Positions 1-10,123 of a DNA stretch of 64,000 nt are shown here, piece by piece. Each line of letters begins with the position of its first letter. Within the stretch, counting starts at the first letter, position 1. A program made the position numbers and the translations under genes. Source of the DNA: CAVXNB01 sp963763085 (GTDB taxonomy: Bacteria > Actinomycetota > Acidimicrobiia > Acidimicrobiales > Bog-793); the NCBI GenBank assembly GCA_963763085.1, contig CAVXNB010000003.1:827572-891571 (forward strand), given 5' to 3'. The notes below the pieces were generated by a model. It saw only the letters and a program-made list of their open reading frames with translations. It was not told the DNA's origin and ran no database searches.

Positions 1-256
1 TACCTGCGAGCCTCTGCAACGACGGTGTCATCCTGCGATCCTCCCTGTTCGCGAACCACGGGATCTAATCGACCCAGCGCTGCCCGTCGAAGCGCGCCGG
101 CCACGGCTGTCCCTGTCCGACACCGGCCAGCCGCCGGTGCGGTCACGGTACCGTCGCGCCGGCGTCACGGCAACTGGCAATGTGTCAGCAATTTTGGACA
201 TCTTTGACACAGTTTGTGGGCGTCGGCGCCGGTGGCCGGTGAAGTCAAGCGGCAAT
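1..256. other. Window start, no gene recognised
   Basis: No reading frame here looks like a real protein. It lies downstream of the minus-strand alcohol dehydrogenase. The only visible structure is the inverted repeat TGTGTCA (181-187) / TGACACA (205-211) with a 17-base spacer, in a locally AT-richer patch. It could be an operator for a gene beyond the left edge or a weak terminator; neither can be shown. Confidence 0.4.
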
Positions 257-1288
257 TCATGATGGCTGTGGTACCACGACTGCGCGCCCCTCAACGACCC
301 CGTTCCGGAGATCGGCCAGCGCCTGGTTGATTGCCTCGAGCGGGTAGGCGGTCACCCACGACTCCAGCCGGCCGAGACGGGCAAGAGCGACCACCTCCTG
401 TAAGTCGGCAATGGTTCCGGCGTGGACCGTGGTCAGGACCGCCTCTGGGGCCAGTCGGTCGAATCCGAAGGTCGTGCTCCCCCCGGCGAGCCCGAGCAGG
501 GCGACGATGCCGCGACGTCCGACGATGCTGCAAGCGAGCTCGAGCGAGTCATCCGTGCCGACGAAATCGATTACGGCCCCGACTTCCTCGGGACCTACCC
601 GCTGTGTTAGCGCGCCGGCGAGCGCGGCACCTGCCTCGACAGCGTAGTGAGCGCCCAGCGTCTCGGCGATGCCGAGTCGATCGAGCCGCGAGTCGACGGC
701 GACGACGGTCGCCCCGGTGAGCAGCCGGGCGAACTGAACCCCGAACTGGCCGAGGCCGCCTACGCCGATGACGACGAGCGCCGGGCTGCCGCCTCGGAGG
801 TACGGCGCGACTCTCTTCACAGCGGCGTAGGAGCTGAGTGCAGCGTCGCCGAGTGGAGCGGCGCTCACCGGGTCGAGCGAGCCAAGGGAGACTAGGTGGC
901 GCCGGTGAGGCACCAGCACGAACTCGGCAAACCCGCCGTCCTTCGTGCTCCCGGCCTCGTCACCCTCTGGGCAGATCTGCTCGTGGCCCCGAACGCACCA
1001 GCGGCATGTTCCGCAACCCCATCCGACCATGACGGCGACCGCCTCGCCGAGGCGCACGTCCTTGGCATTCGGGCCGGCACCCTCGATCCACCCGGCGATC
1101 TCGTGTCCCATCGTGACGGGGAGGTGCTCCAACTCCACAGGGAAGGCGCCGTCGAGCACGTACAGGTCGGAATGGCAGACGCCGGCACCGGCGACCTTGA
1201 CGACCACCTGGTCGCCAACCGGCTCCGGCGCTGGCACGTCCTCGAGGACGAGGTCGGCTCGGCCGACGTGCATGCGGGCGGCGCGCAT
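257..1288 (-). CDS. Zinc-dependent alcohol dehydrogenase (MDR superfamily)
   Basis: Intact 343-residue medium-chain dehydrogenase, expected to oxidise an alcohol or reduce an aldehyde or ketone with NAD(P). Catalytic zinc ligands fit Cys38 and the GHE pair at His62-Glu63. The structural-zinc lobe has four cysteines (92, 95, 98, 106). The Rossmann fold carries a GVGGLG nucleotide motif. It is the last gene of the long minus-strand operon. Its ATG shares bases with the stop of the EthD gene (TGATG at 1286-1290), which fixes the start and implies coupled translation. The substrate is unknown, but the neighbours (SDR, MBL hydrolase, 2-oxoacid dehydrogenase E1) suggest a step in a catabolic route. 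It is one of only two genes of the operon without a frameshift. Confidence 0.9.
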   Translation of the reverse strand: MRAARMHVGRADLVLEDVPAPEPVGDQVVVKVAGAGVCHSDLYVLDGAFPVELEHLPVTMGHEIAGWIEGAGPNAKDVRLGEAVAVMVGWGCGTCRWCVRGHEQICPEGDEAGSTKDGGFAEFVLVPHRRHLVSLGSLDPVSAAPLGDAALSSYAAVKRVAPYLRGGSPALVVIGVGGLGQFGVQFARLLTGATVVAVDSRLDRLGIAETLGAHYAVEAGAALAGALTQRVGPEEVGAVIDFVGTDDSLELACSIVGRRGIVALLGLAGGSTTFGFDRLAPEAVLTTVHAGTIADLQEVVALARLGRLESWVTAYPLEAINQALADLRNGVVEGRAVVVPQPS

Positions 1289-1605
1289 CAGCCGTCCGGG
1301 TCCCGCAGGGTGAGGCGGGTGGCGTCGGCCGAGCGGGCGAAGGTCTCGGTGTGCGCACGCAGGCGCTGCGCGACGTCCGACGCGAGCGCCACCTTCATCA
1401 CCTCGGCCGACCCGAAGGTGAGGATGCCGACACCGTCTGCGAGTGGGTCCTCGTCGACTGTAGGCAGGAATACCACGCTCTCGACGCCCGGCAGTTCGCG
1501 AGCGAGCGCCCTGTGCTCGTCGAGCCAGAGGCGCAGGAAGTCCTCCCTCGTTACGTCAGGCCGCCGCTGTAGCACCACGCAGTAGTGGCGGCGACCGTCG
1601 CTCAC
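1288..1605 (-). CDS. EthD-domain small protein
   Basis: About 105 residues with an EthD/ferredoxin-like dimeric alpha-beta barrel pattern: an early YCVVLQRRPDVTREDF strand-helix, then LWLDEHRALARELPGV, which matches the 'W…H…P' core of the family. EthD proteins accompany ether and xenobiotic degradation operons and some are small isomerases or decarboxylases; the specific role is not predictable. The start is GTG at 1605, overlapping the stop of the upstream solute-binding-like gene (GTGA). The stop overlaps the ATG of the alcohol dehydrogenase. Both overlaps place it firmly in the operon. Confidence 0.72.
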   Translation of the reverse strand: MSDGRRHYCVVLQRRPDVTREDFLRLWLDEHRALARELPGVESVVFLPTVDEDPLADGVGILTFGSAEVMKVALASDVAQRLRAHTETFARSADATRLTLRDPDG

Positions 1606-3121
1606 GAGAGCGCGACCTGGTCGTAGTAGGGGTAAAGGGTTGCCTCGACGAGCCCGAAGCCGCGGAGGTCGGCCCGCGTCGCCATGAGCTCCTCCGGCGC
1701 GCAGAGCGGTACATAGGGCAACTCGAGCATGAAGACCTCCTGCAGCCGGCCGGCAGCGGCACGCGTGTCCTCTTCCGTACGAGCGCGGAGGAAATCGTCG
1801 AAGGCGGCGTCGACGCTCGGGATCCGAGACGACTGCCAGTTCGGCGAACCCTCGCAGGCACAATCGGAGCGTGAGAATCCCTGGATCGCCTCGATCGGGT
1901 CCTGCCAGAGCCACTTGTTTACGAACGACGGCGGCTTGTTGTCGCACGCCGCATAGAACTCCTCGAAGGGCTCGGCGTAGACAAAGTTGAGGTTCACGCC
2001 GAGCCGAGCGAGCTGCTGTCCGAGCTCGGCCGTCAAGCGCTTGAAGACGGAGAGTTCTCCGCGACGCACTCGAACGAGAGGGCGACCCCATTCTTGGAAC
2101 GACAGCCGGAGGAATCGCGCTGCCAACCCAGCCGATCGAGCACCGCCTCCGCCTGGTCGAACGCGAGCCGCTCGCCATCATCCGGGTTCCAGGTCTCGGC
2201 GAGGGGATCTGCGGCCGGCACCGGTGAGCGACGGCTGTCCCCGTACCCCGAGAACACCCTCTCCACCAGCGCCTCACGGTCAATGGCCGCCTCGATGGCC
2301 GCTCGCATCTCGCGGAGGTGGAAATCGAACTGCTGGCACTCGAAATTGAGTCCGAGGTAGATCTGCGAGCACTCCTTCACTCTCGCGAGGTTCCATCGCG
2401 GATCGTCGACCAGCGCCTCGACCAGATCGAAAGGCGGCGCTCGCAGCACGTCCGCCGAGGCGTCTTCGAGCACGGCGGCGCGTCAGCCTCCTCTCTCAAA
2501 GCGAACCACTCGATGCGCTCAACCCCGCCGGGCGGCGGCGACAGACGCTCGGCGACGACCTTCGATGGCGAGAAGGAGACCATGCGATACGTTCCGGTCC
2601 CGTCCGCCTCCGACCTGCCGAACTCCTCGCCGAGCGACTGGCGGCGCCGGTCGTTGTAGATGCCCGTGTGCGTTCCCCACAGCAGAGTCGGGATGCGCCG
2701 GTACGGGAACAGGAGGCGGAGCTCGATGGTCGAGGAGTCCAGTGCTCGGACAGACTCCACCGGGTCCCAGTACCAGATCTGCCCGCAGGCCGTCGACGGG
2801 ACCGTAGCGGCACCGCTCGAGCGCTTCGAGCACCGCAGCCGCATCGCACGGCCGACCCGAGTGGAATCGAGCTCCCTCGCGCAACGAGACCCGACACGAC
2901 AACCCGTCGGAGGACTCCTCCCACGAGGAGGCGAGCCCCGGCAACGCCACCCCACCGGGCCCTTTGCGGAGAAGCGTCTCGTAAACTGCGACGCTCGGCG
3001 GGTCGATGTGAGCCCCCCCGACCGGGTCGAGGCGGGTGAAGCCGTACTCGAAGACCTCTCGCAGGACCCCCTCGTCGGGTCGCGGTGGCAGGTGCCTACG
3101 CTCGAGTCCGCGGTCGCTCAT
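1602..3121 (-). pseudogene. Solute-binding-protein-like (SBP family 5), frameshifted, no signal peptide
   Basis: Three or more frames must be joined, with changes near 2800, 2480 and 2100, to read one family-5 (DppA/OppA-like) extracellular solute-binding domain. Recognisable parts are an N-terminal lobe with 'VYETLLRKGPGGVALPGLA' and 'SWEESSDGL…FHSGRPCDAAAVLEAL', a middle 'IEAAIDREALVERVF' segment, and a C-terminal lobe ending in 'YPYYDQVALS'. The N-terminus (MSDRGLERRHLPP) has neither a signal peptide nor a Tat motif, unlike the intact-leader SBP at 12904. ATG 3121 overlaps the MBL gene stop (ATGA), and its stop overlaps the EthD start. It may be a cytoplasmic paralogue, or its leader may be lost. 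The frameshifts could be sequencing errors. Confidence 0.7.
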
Positions 3122-3878
3122 AGTGGAGACTCCCTGCTACAAGAGGTCGGCGGAAGGCCGATCTTGTTGAACTGGTTCGCAGCGGCTTCGACGTGGCGCC
3201 GCCCGTTGTGCATCGAGAAATTCAAATGCCCCGGGAGCAGTGCTTCGAAGTCGTAGTCGAGCAGGGTGTTCATCGAGGCGGCGTATTCCTGGACGCTCGA
3301 GTCGCCACGTTCTGCAAGATGATCTTGCCGCCCCAGAACACGTGGTCACCGCTGAAGAGGTATCCGCCAGCACCGCCGGTGACGAAGAAACACATGTGGC
3401 CTCGGCAATGGCCTTCCGTGGAGATCGAGGTGAGGGCAAACCGGCCGGACTTGAACTCCTGGCCGTCAACAAGCTCGATGTCGACCTCGCAGGGCTCGAG
3501 GTCGAACTCCGACGGGTAGAAGTTGAAGCTCTTCGCCCAGCGCAGCCCATTGTCCTCCTCGTCGCCCTGTCGAACCTGCTCGGCGACGGAGCCGGCGATC
3601 GAGATCTTGAGCTCTGTGGAGAGCGACTTTCGCATGTACGCGAGCGCTCCAGCGTGATCGGCGTGGTAGTGGGTCACGAACAGGTGAGTGATCTCCCGCG
3701 GTTCAAGCCCTTCGGCTCGCACGTTGTTGATCACCATCTCGCCGCCGTCGAAGCCGGCGTCGATCATCCAGAGACCGTCTCCGGTATCGATGATGTAGCT
3801 GTTGGCGTCCAGCCGGCCGGAGAGGTTGAAGCCGTAGTCGCCGCCGCCGACGAGGTACAGGTGGTCGTTGATCTTCAT
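3118..3878 (-). CDS. MBL-fold metallo-hydrolase, one frameshift
   Basis: Metallo-beta-lactamase-fold hydrolase of about 250 residues. The zinc-binding THYHADHAG motif lies near residue 70, followed by a conserved His in 'TEGHCRGHMCFF', an SGDHVFWGG segment, and a final 'LLPGHLNF' histidine that lies in another frame after a one-base shift near 3310. With the shift repaired, the protein ends at 3118, and its stop overlaps the next gene's ATG (ATGA at 3121-3118). Its start overlaps the SDR stop (ATGA at 3878-3875). All metal-ligand motifs survive, so the shift looks recent or artefactual. The substrate is unknown; a thioester, lactone or glyoxalase-like substrate is typical of the fold. Confidence 0.8.
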
Positions 3879-4671
3879 GAGTCAATCAGCTCCTCTGGAA
3901 TTGAATAGGCGTGGGCGGTCAGCCCACCGTCGACAACAAGGTTGTGGCCAGTTACGTAGCTAGCGTCGTCCGAGGCCAGGAAGGCGAAGCAGGCGGCGAC
4001 CTCCTCCGGCAGCCCCAAGCGGTTCATCGGGACGAGGGGCAGGACTCGCGCGGGGGTCATCGCCTCTTCGCTGAGACCGCCAGTGACTGGGGCGTATCGA
4101 GAGGCCCCGGGCTGAGAAGTCCCGGGGATACCGTGCTGCACGAGCTCGATCGCCATCGTCTTGGTGAGGTTCAGATGTCCGCCTTGGAGGCACCGTAATG
4201 CGCATACTGCATCGAAGCGCCTAGTGCGGACACCGACGCCGTATAGAGAATGGCGCCTTTGCGGTTGCCGGCGATCATGGCGCGCGCCGCCCGCTGGCCG
4301 ATCACGAACGACGCCCGGAGGTTGACCGTGATGACCGCGGTCCCATTCCGAGGTGGTCATCTCTACGAAGTCGCTTGCGCTGTGCGCCGGTGCGTTGCTT
4401 ACGAGGATGTCCAGTCCGCCCGTCTCCGCGACGGTTAGGTCGACGGCAGCCTGGCAGTCGCGTCCGAGGCGACGTCACCGAGGAACGTGCGTGCCACCGC
4501 CCCTCGCTCGGTTACCTCGTCGGCCACGACGGCAAGGTTGCTCTCATCGCGGTCAAACAGGCGCACGAGTGCGGCGCCCTCCTCGGCAAAACGGTGCGCG
4601 GTAGCGCGTCCGACACCGCTCGCTGCGCCAGTGATGAGGGTCGATCTGCCCACCAATCGTCTGCAGGTCAT
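3875..4671 (-). pseudogene. SDR-family oxidoreductase, frameshifted
   Basis: Classical short-chain dehydrogenase of about 260 residues read across several frames. It starts at ATG 4671 behind a good GGAGG site. It has an N-terminal LITGAASGVGRATAH NAD-binding motif, DRDESN after the second strand, a YGASKA catalytic motif near 4215, and an intact C-terminal third ('NRLGLPEEVAACFAFLASDDASYVTG…VDGGLTAH'). At least three frame changes between 4440 and 4200 are needed. It probably oxidises or reduces a hydroxy/keto group of the operon's substrate. The stop overlaps the MBL gene's ATG. Confidence 0.75.
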
Positions 4672-4718
4672 CGTTCCTCCTTCGGCTTCGGGCTTTCGGC
4701 CCGCAGCCGCTCGTCGGA

Positions 4719-5716
4719 TCATTTTGTCCCGAGCCACAGCTGCAGCCTCTCGGCGATCGTCACCGCGTCCGGCAGCAGGGCGGAGGAAAGCCCCGGGCGG
4801 CCGGCAACGGTATATCGGGCGCTCCGATCCGGAGCGGAGTCTGTACGAGCTCGCCGCCGAGGTGACTCGGCTACGGTCGCCACGATCTCGCCACCGAAGC
4901 CACCGGTTCGGTTTGATTCGTGTACGACAACGAGTCGCTTTGTCCCGCGACAGAACCGGGAAGTGGCGTCGACGTCGAGCGGGGCGGGCCATCTTGCGTC
5001 CAGCACCTCGCCGCTCAGGCCCCCTCCAGCGGACTCGACGGCGACCGTCGCCGGACCGACCATCGTCGACCAGGTGACTACGTCTGAAATCGCTCCCCGG
5101 TGCAGAGTGGCCGCGCACCCGCCGAACTGTTAGACGGGGCCCTCCCGGGTCGACCTGACCCTCGAGAGGGATACGGCGCCGACTTCGCGTAATCGTCGCA
5201 GGGTCGTGGCTCGCGACCGCGGCCGCGCGGCGTGGTCGTACGCGTCGCGGGGCGTCGGAGGCCAGAAGCCCGAAGGCCGCCCGGGGAGTGTGCGAAGCGT
5301 GCCTCGAGGCTCTGGCTGTGCTCGGCGCGCGACCCGGGGGTCGCCCCTTGCTGAGTCCTGAGGGTGGGCCTCGGCCGGAGAGTCGCCGTCGCGAGTCGTC
5401 GACCGCGTTGGCGATCTGGGTCACGATGTCGTCCATCGCCACCGGAGGAAGTGCGGCGACGTGGCCTGCCCACGATCGGGCGCGATGCCGACGATGCCGG
5501 CGCAGAGCGCCGTCCAGAGCATGGCGGACTCGGAGATCGGCGTGTCGAAAGGCGCCCGCCGAAGAGGCGTCGCGCAACCCCTTCGTCGCCCCCCCGGACG
5601 CCGCCGTTCGGCAGAGCGACGTCCTCGCCGAAGCCCTATCGCGTTGGGGTAGCCTCCAGCGCCCATTGCCAGGGCGGCGTCACGGCCCTGATATAAGTCG
5701 GCTCGGGCGTGGACAC
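4719..5716 (-). pseudogene. 2-oxoacid (pyruvate/acetoin-type) dehydrogenase E1 beta subunit, frameshifted
   Basis: TPP-enzyme E1 beta chain pieced together from several frames. The start is GTG 5716 (STPEPTYIRAVT), followed by a GEDVALPNGGV-like segment, the family signature FDTPISESA near 5525, 'HSQSLEARFAH' near 5300, and the C-terminal 'PLDVDATS…RLVVVHESNRTGGFGGEI' ending at 4719. With E1 alpha it forms the alpha2beta2 decarboxylase that passes an acyl group to a lipoylated E2. No E2/E3 lies in this operon; the nearest pair is at 27–30 kb. It could belong to a pyruvate, branched-chain or acetoin dehydrogenase; motifs alone do not decide. At least four frame changes are needed. Confidence 0.7.
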
Positions 5717-5724
5717 TGCGGCCT

Positions 5725-6682
5725 GTGGCTGCGCAGATTCGGCATGAAGGGGCGGCGCCGTCGCGGGTCGTCGGATGGGAAACGGGCGGGCCCAGGCGGG
5801 GCGTCAAGCGCCTCCTTTATCTCGAGGCGGACCTCCTCCTCGGGGGACGGCCTTCAGGCTGCTCGTCGCCCGAGAGCTTCGTTAGCGAGGGCGCGCCCGG
5901 GCTCGCTCCGCGCAGCCTTCGAGCTCGCCGGGGGCCGGTAGGCATGTATGTCGCCCGAGTAGGGTCCGGCCAGCGGTGTCATGCGCCTCGACGATCAGGG
6001 CCTAGCGGGCCCGTCGCCAGCACGTCGCGGAGCCGGCCGCCTGGGCGACGACGGCCGGTCGTTGCCGTCCACCTCGAACGCCGGCAGCCCGTAGGCGGCC
6101 GCGCGCACGTGCGCGGGCACCGCGGTCAGGGCGTCGGCCGGAGTCATCTCCGCATAGCCGTTGTTCTCGACGACGAGCAGCAACGGCAGGCCCAGCACGG
6201 CCGCCATGTTCGAGCGTCTCGTGGACGACGCCCTCGTTCATCGCGCCATCACCGAGCGACAGCACGGCAACGGCGCGGTCCGCCCATAGCTTCGGGCCAG
6301 CGAAACGCCCAGCCGCCATCGGCAGGCCTCGCCGACGATCGAGTTCTCGCCTCGGAAGCCGTACGCGGGCGCCATCAGATACGGCCGATCCGCCTCGTCC
6401 GCCGTTCAGCGCGGACCGCGGCCTGCAGCTCGGCGAACAGCTCGGCCATCGGCACGCCCCGCCGCGAGAGCCCAGCCATGGCCTCGATAGGTGGCCACGA
6501 CGGCGTCCGCTGCGCTCGAGGGCCGCGCACGCGCTCCACCGGGACAGCCTCCTGACCGATGCACGAGGTGCACTGACCCGTGATCTCGCCCGATTGTGCG
6601 AGCTGGCGTCACCTCCTCTTCGAAGCGCTCGGATCCGCAGCATGGTCGCGGTGGGTCGCGCGACCAGGTGCCATTGAACCAT
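5725..6682 (-). pseudogene. 2-oxoacid (pyruvate/acetoin-type) dehydrogenase E1 alpha subunit, frameshifted
   Basis: E1 alpha chain broken by several frameshifts. In order can be read: FEEE…LAQSGEITGQCTSCIGQEAVPV (N-terminal region), ATYRGHGWAL, the TPP/Mg site 'LSLGDGAMNEGVVHETLE' (GDG…N pattern) near 6250, 'LPLLLVVENNGYAEMTP' near 6170, and an acidic C-terminal helix around 5830. The start (ATG 6682 or 6643) and exact end are uncertain. It lies 30 bases after the hydrolase stop and just before E1 beta, the usual alpha-beta order. 'ENNGYAEMTP' resembles acetoin or pyruvate dehydrogenase alpha subunits; the substrate is not settled. Confidence 0.7.
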
Positions 6683-6711
6683 GGGTCACAACACCTTCGT
6701 CGGCATAGACT

Positions 6712-7408
6712 CTACGTGTCGGCCGATCGAGCGGCGCGCTCTGCCACCGAGCACGCTACCCGAAGCGCGATCTGTTCGAGGAGGAAATTGGCAGTGATGC
6801 TCGCCAGGTGATCTCCGCACGACTGACCAGCCATCGTCGGCAAGCGGTGGACAGGTCAGAGGTCACCCTCAGGCTCCACGCATGGGTAGCCCTCATCGCT
6901 GTGTCAGAAGAAGCTTCGCCTGCCCGCGTCGTCGTTCGGTACGAACGCCAGCTTCGGGAACCGCTGCCAGGACGCGTCCTGCCCCTCATGGAGATCGGCG
7001 GGCGGGCACGGTGCGATCCGCCCCCAGCGGAGCGATTCCACGAGTCGCGGCGTCAGCAGCATGTCCAGCGCCGTCGACCCCTTGCCGCGAAGCTGACCGT
7101 GCAGACGTCGACTGCCTCCGCCGAACTGGTCGGCCGACTCGAGCGGCGAGCCGCAGGTGCTCGCCGACCGTCCCCGCTGCTCAGGCCATGTCCCGGCAGG
7201 TCGACAAGCACTGGAGACGCCGTGAGACGTGAAGTGCCAGGGCGAGCCACCGCAGGCTGTCGAGGTCGGCGCCGTCGTCGTGGAGGTGGACACAGAGTGC
7301 GCTGGGAGCCGGCGATTCGGCGGCGGCGACGTTAGCCTCCGAAGCAGGTCTGCTCGTCGGCAATCCCGGACTTCGACCGCGGCGAAGACCGAGAGGCTCG
7401 GACGTCAT
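6712..7408 (-). pseudogene. Alpha/beta hydrolase, frameshifted
   Basis: Fragments of an alpha/beta-hydrolase-fold protein occur in three frames: 'LCVHLHDDGADLDSLRWLALAL' (oxyanion-side strand, normally HG), 'VLVDLPGHGLSSGDG' (the canonical D-PGHG-S strand), and 'LVESLRWGRIAPC' further on. It ends 'DHLASITANFLLEQI' with a stop at 6712-6714. The nucleophile elbow (GxSxG) cannot be read cleanly because of the shifts. ATG 7408 overlaps the oppF stop (ATGA). Such an enzyme could cleave an ester, lactone or C–C bond of the imported compound before oxidation. The fold is fairly clear, the function is not. Confidence 0.6.
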
Positions 7409-8190
7409 GTCGGGATCCTCGGCAATGCCTCGACGAGCGACTTGCGTGTGCGGGATACTTGCGGATCGGTGAAGACTCGCTCAGGATCGCCCTGCTCCAC
7501 GATTCGGCCGCTTCTCCATCACGATGACCCGCTCGCAGAATTGCTGCACGATCGACAGGTCGTGGCTGACGAAATCGCAGGTGAGACTGAACCGAGCGCG
7601 CAGATCGCGGAGAAGGTTCAGCACCTGTCCCTGCATGGACACGTCGAGGGCGCTCACCGGCTCGTCCGCCACTAGCGACGTGGGCCGCATCGCGAACGCC
7701 CACGCGATCGCCACCCGTGGCGCTGACCACCCGACAGCCGCGCAGGAGAGACGCTTCCTGCTTGAGCGGGGTAGCGAGACCAGGTCGAGGAGCTCGATCC
7801 ACAGCTCGGCCGCAGCTCGTCTTGCGGCCGAAGACGGACCGAGCCCCTCGGTGATGGACTGCAGATGGAGCATCCAGGGTCGAGCGAGGCGTAGGGGTCC
7901 TGGAAGATGGCCTGGACGAGGCCTGGGAGCAGCTTCCGCTGGTGCCCGATTACGCACGCCACAGTCGAGGCCGTCGAGGACGATCCTGCCAGACGTGGGT
8001 TGTGTGAGGCGCAGGATGCGTACGGACGAGGGTTGTCTTCCCGCTACCGCTCTCGCCGACGATGCCGAGGATCTCGCCGCTCGTGACGCTGAAGGAGACC
8101 TCGTCCAATGCCGTGTGGTCGAGGCCGCCCTTGGAATCGGAAAACCTTCGTGACGGAGTCGATCGTCGGGGAGCCGGCGCGTCGCTTCAT
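7405..8190 (-). pseudogene. Peptide/oligopeptide-type ABC transporter ATP-binding protein (OppF-like), frameshifted
   Basis: Second ATPase of an Opp/Dpp-type importer. It starts at ATG 8190 (MKRRAGSPTIDSVTKVF), overlapping the oppD stop (ATGA). The best-preserved segment holds the Walker B region 'LVADEPVSALDVSMQGQVLNLL' near 7660 and the H-loop 'FVSHDLSIVQQFCERVIVM'. The tail 'EQGDPERVF…RKSLVEALPRIPT' sits in another frame and ends at 7405, overlapping the hydrolase start. The Walker A and Q-loop regions are scrambled by shifts. It would power uptake with OppD through OppBC. Confidence 0.75.
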
Positions 8191-9222
8191 CGGGCTGCCT
8201 CGTCGAGAGGGTGCACGCATCGAACGCCGGGTGACGCCGTATGGTCGCAAATCGGGGCGCTGAGGCACTAGCTGGAGGCTCGCTCGCACCGCGGGCTGAA
8301 ACCGGCAGCCCGCCGGCCAACGTCCGGGCTCGGCGACGAGGCCGCCGATGAGCCGAACTGCGGCGCCAGGCTCGGCCCGCGTCGCGCTGCGTATCAGGCC
8401 CTTCGTGTACGGATGGTTCGGCCGGGCGAAGAGGTCGGAGGTCGAGCCGTGTTCGACGATCTCACCTGCGTACATGACGGCTACCTTGTCGGCTATTTGC
8501 CCTACAACCGCGAGGTCGTGCGAGATCCACACCACGCTCATGCCCATCTCGGAGCGCAATTCGCGCACGAGCTCGACGATCGACGCCTGCGTGGTCACGT
8601 CGAGGGCGGTCGTCGGCTCGTCCGCGAGCAACACGGTCGGCTTGAGGATGAGGGCCGCGGCGATCCTAACCCGTTGTCGCATCCCGCCGGAGAGCTCGTG
8701 CGGGTACGGGCGCATCCGCTCCTTCGCTCGAGGGATGCCGACCCGGTCGAGGAGAGCGACGGCCATCCTCGCGTGCCTCCGGACGCCGATACTCCCGGTG
8801 GGCCAGGACGGTCTCGACCACCTGGTCGCCGATGCGGGCGCGTGGGATCAAGGCTTGTGAGCGGATCCTGGAAGACCATGCTGACCTTCTCGCCGCGCAC
8901 CGAACGCATCGCCTTCTTGTCGTGACTGAGCAACTGCCCCTCCAAGGCGATGTCACCGCCCGCGACCTGCACACGAGTGCGGCAGCGAGTCGTAGGCATG
9001 CGAGTGCGGTCAGGCTCTTGCCCGAACCGCTCTCACCCACGACGCCCAGGAACTCCCCCGGTTGAACCGTAAGGTCAACGCCGGTCACGAGGTCCTGCAT
9101 CACCTCGCCGCGCCGACGCTGAATCCGAGGTCCCGGAGCTCGAGCGGGCACGTCGGAGCCCGGAGTCTGGTCGCCCGCGCCGACGTCGCTTTGGAAGCCG
9201 GGGTCGCCCCCACCACGGTCAT
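8187..9222 (-). pseudogene. Peptide/oligopeptide-type ABC transporter ATP-binding protein (OppD-like), frameshifted
   Basis: First ATPase of the importer. ATG 9222 gives MTVVGATP…CPLELRDLGFSVG, then in a second frame 'LGVVGESGSGKSLTAL' (Walker A GESGSGKS near 9035). A third frame carries the ABC signature 'HELSGGMRQRVRIAAAL' and Walker B 'VLLADEPTTALDVT' near 8620, and 'VVWISHDLAVVGQIADKVAVMYAGEIVE'. The C-terminal Opp/Dpp extension (SATRAEP…) is present. The end at 8187 is in yet another frame and overlaps the oppF start. The start overlaps the oppC stop (ATGA). All nucleotide-binding motifs survive across the shifts. Confidence 0.8.
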
Positions 9223-10121
9223 TTCCCCTGCCGATGCGGTCGTGGAGGTCCGCAGATGGTCGCCGAGGCTATTCAGGAAGAGGACGACAATCACGAGGAC
9301 GGCGCCAGCCAGCAGCACCGGCCACCACGGATGCTCGACGTACTGCCTGCCCTCGTTCAGGATCAGCCCGAGGCTCGGAGTCGGGATCCTGCACGCCAAG
9401 CCCGATGAAGCGGAGCCTGCCTCGCCGATGATCGACGTCGCGATGAAGTACACCGACAGCACGATCGTGGCCGGGACGAGGTTCGCGCACGAGGTGCCTG
9501 ACGCTGATCAGGGACGCTGAGGGACGCCGAGCAAGCGGGCGGCTTCAGCGAAGTCGCGCTCGCGCAGTGAGAGGACCTCGCCGCGGACGATCCTGGCGAA
9601 GCTGCCCAGCCGGTCAGGGCGAGCGCCAATACGACGGCTCTCAGGCCCGGGCCGAAGAGCCCGCGAACACCACTGCCAGCAAGATGGCCGGGAAGGCCCA
9701 GGTCACGTCGATGACCACGTTCGAAACCACGTCGGCCGCCCGCCCGAAGAAGCGCCGAGAGGATGCCGAGCACCAAGCCCAACACGATCGACGGATCGAG
9801 ACGCGCACTCCAATCCCGAGCGAGATGCCCAGGCCGCCGATAAGCCTCCAGCCCAGGTCCCGGCCGAGGTTGTCGGTGCCGAGCAGCATACCCGTGCGAG
9901 AGCGGCGGAATGAACGCGTCGGCGAGGTCCTGGTTCAGGTAGAGGTGCCCCAGCCGGCACGACCTGGACGAGGATGCCGATGACACCGACGCTCGCGGAT
10001 GGCGAGCCCGATCACCCAACCGATCAGAAGGCGGCGTGTTCGGAGCTAATTGTCCTCGCATCGAGGCCGAAAGCTCGCGGACAGGTCGACCGACTGCCTG
10101 TCAGCGCGGGAGCATCGCCAT
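9219..10121 (-). pseudogene. ABC transporter permease (OppC/DppC-like), frameshifted
   Basis: Inner-membrane permease of the DppC type. Readable parts are an N-terminal membrane segment ('LLIGWVIGLAIR'), the family-typical 'LLGTDNLGRDLGWRLIGGLGISLGIGV' near 9850, a 'DVVSNVVIDVTWAFPAILLAVVFAG' stretch that contains the EAA-loop neighbourhood, and a last membrane helix 'WPVLLAGAVLVIVVLFLNSLGDHLR' near 9280. The stop (9219-9221) overlaps the oppD ATG. The start, ATG 10121, is two bases after the oppB stop. Several frame changes are needed. Confidence 0.75.
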
Positions 10122-10123
10122 GG

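Noticed and set aside
4719..6682. Calling the E1 pair an acetoin dehydrogenase (acoA/acoB)
   Set aside because: The motifs fit pyruvate, branched-chain and acetoin enzymes alike, and no acoC/acoL or acoR neighbour is present.
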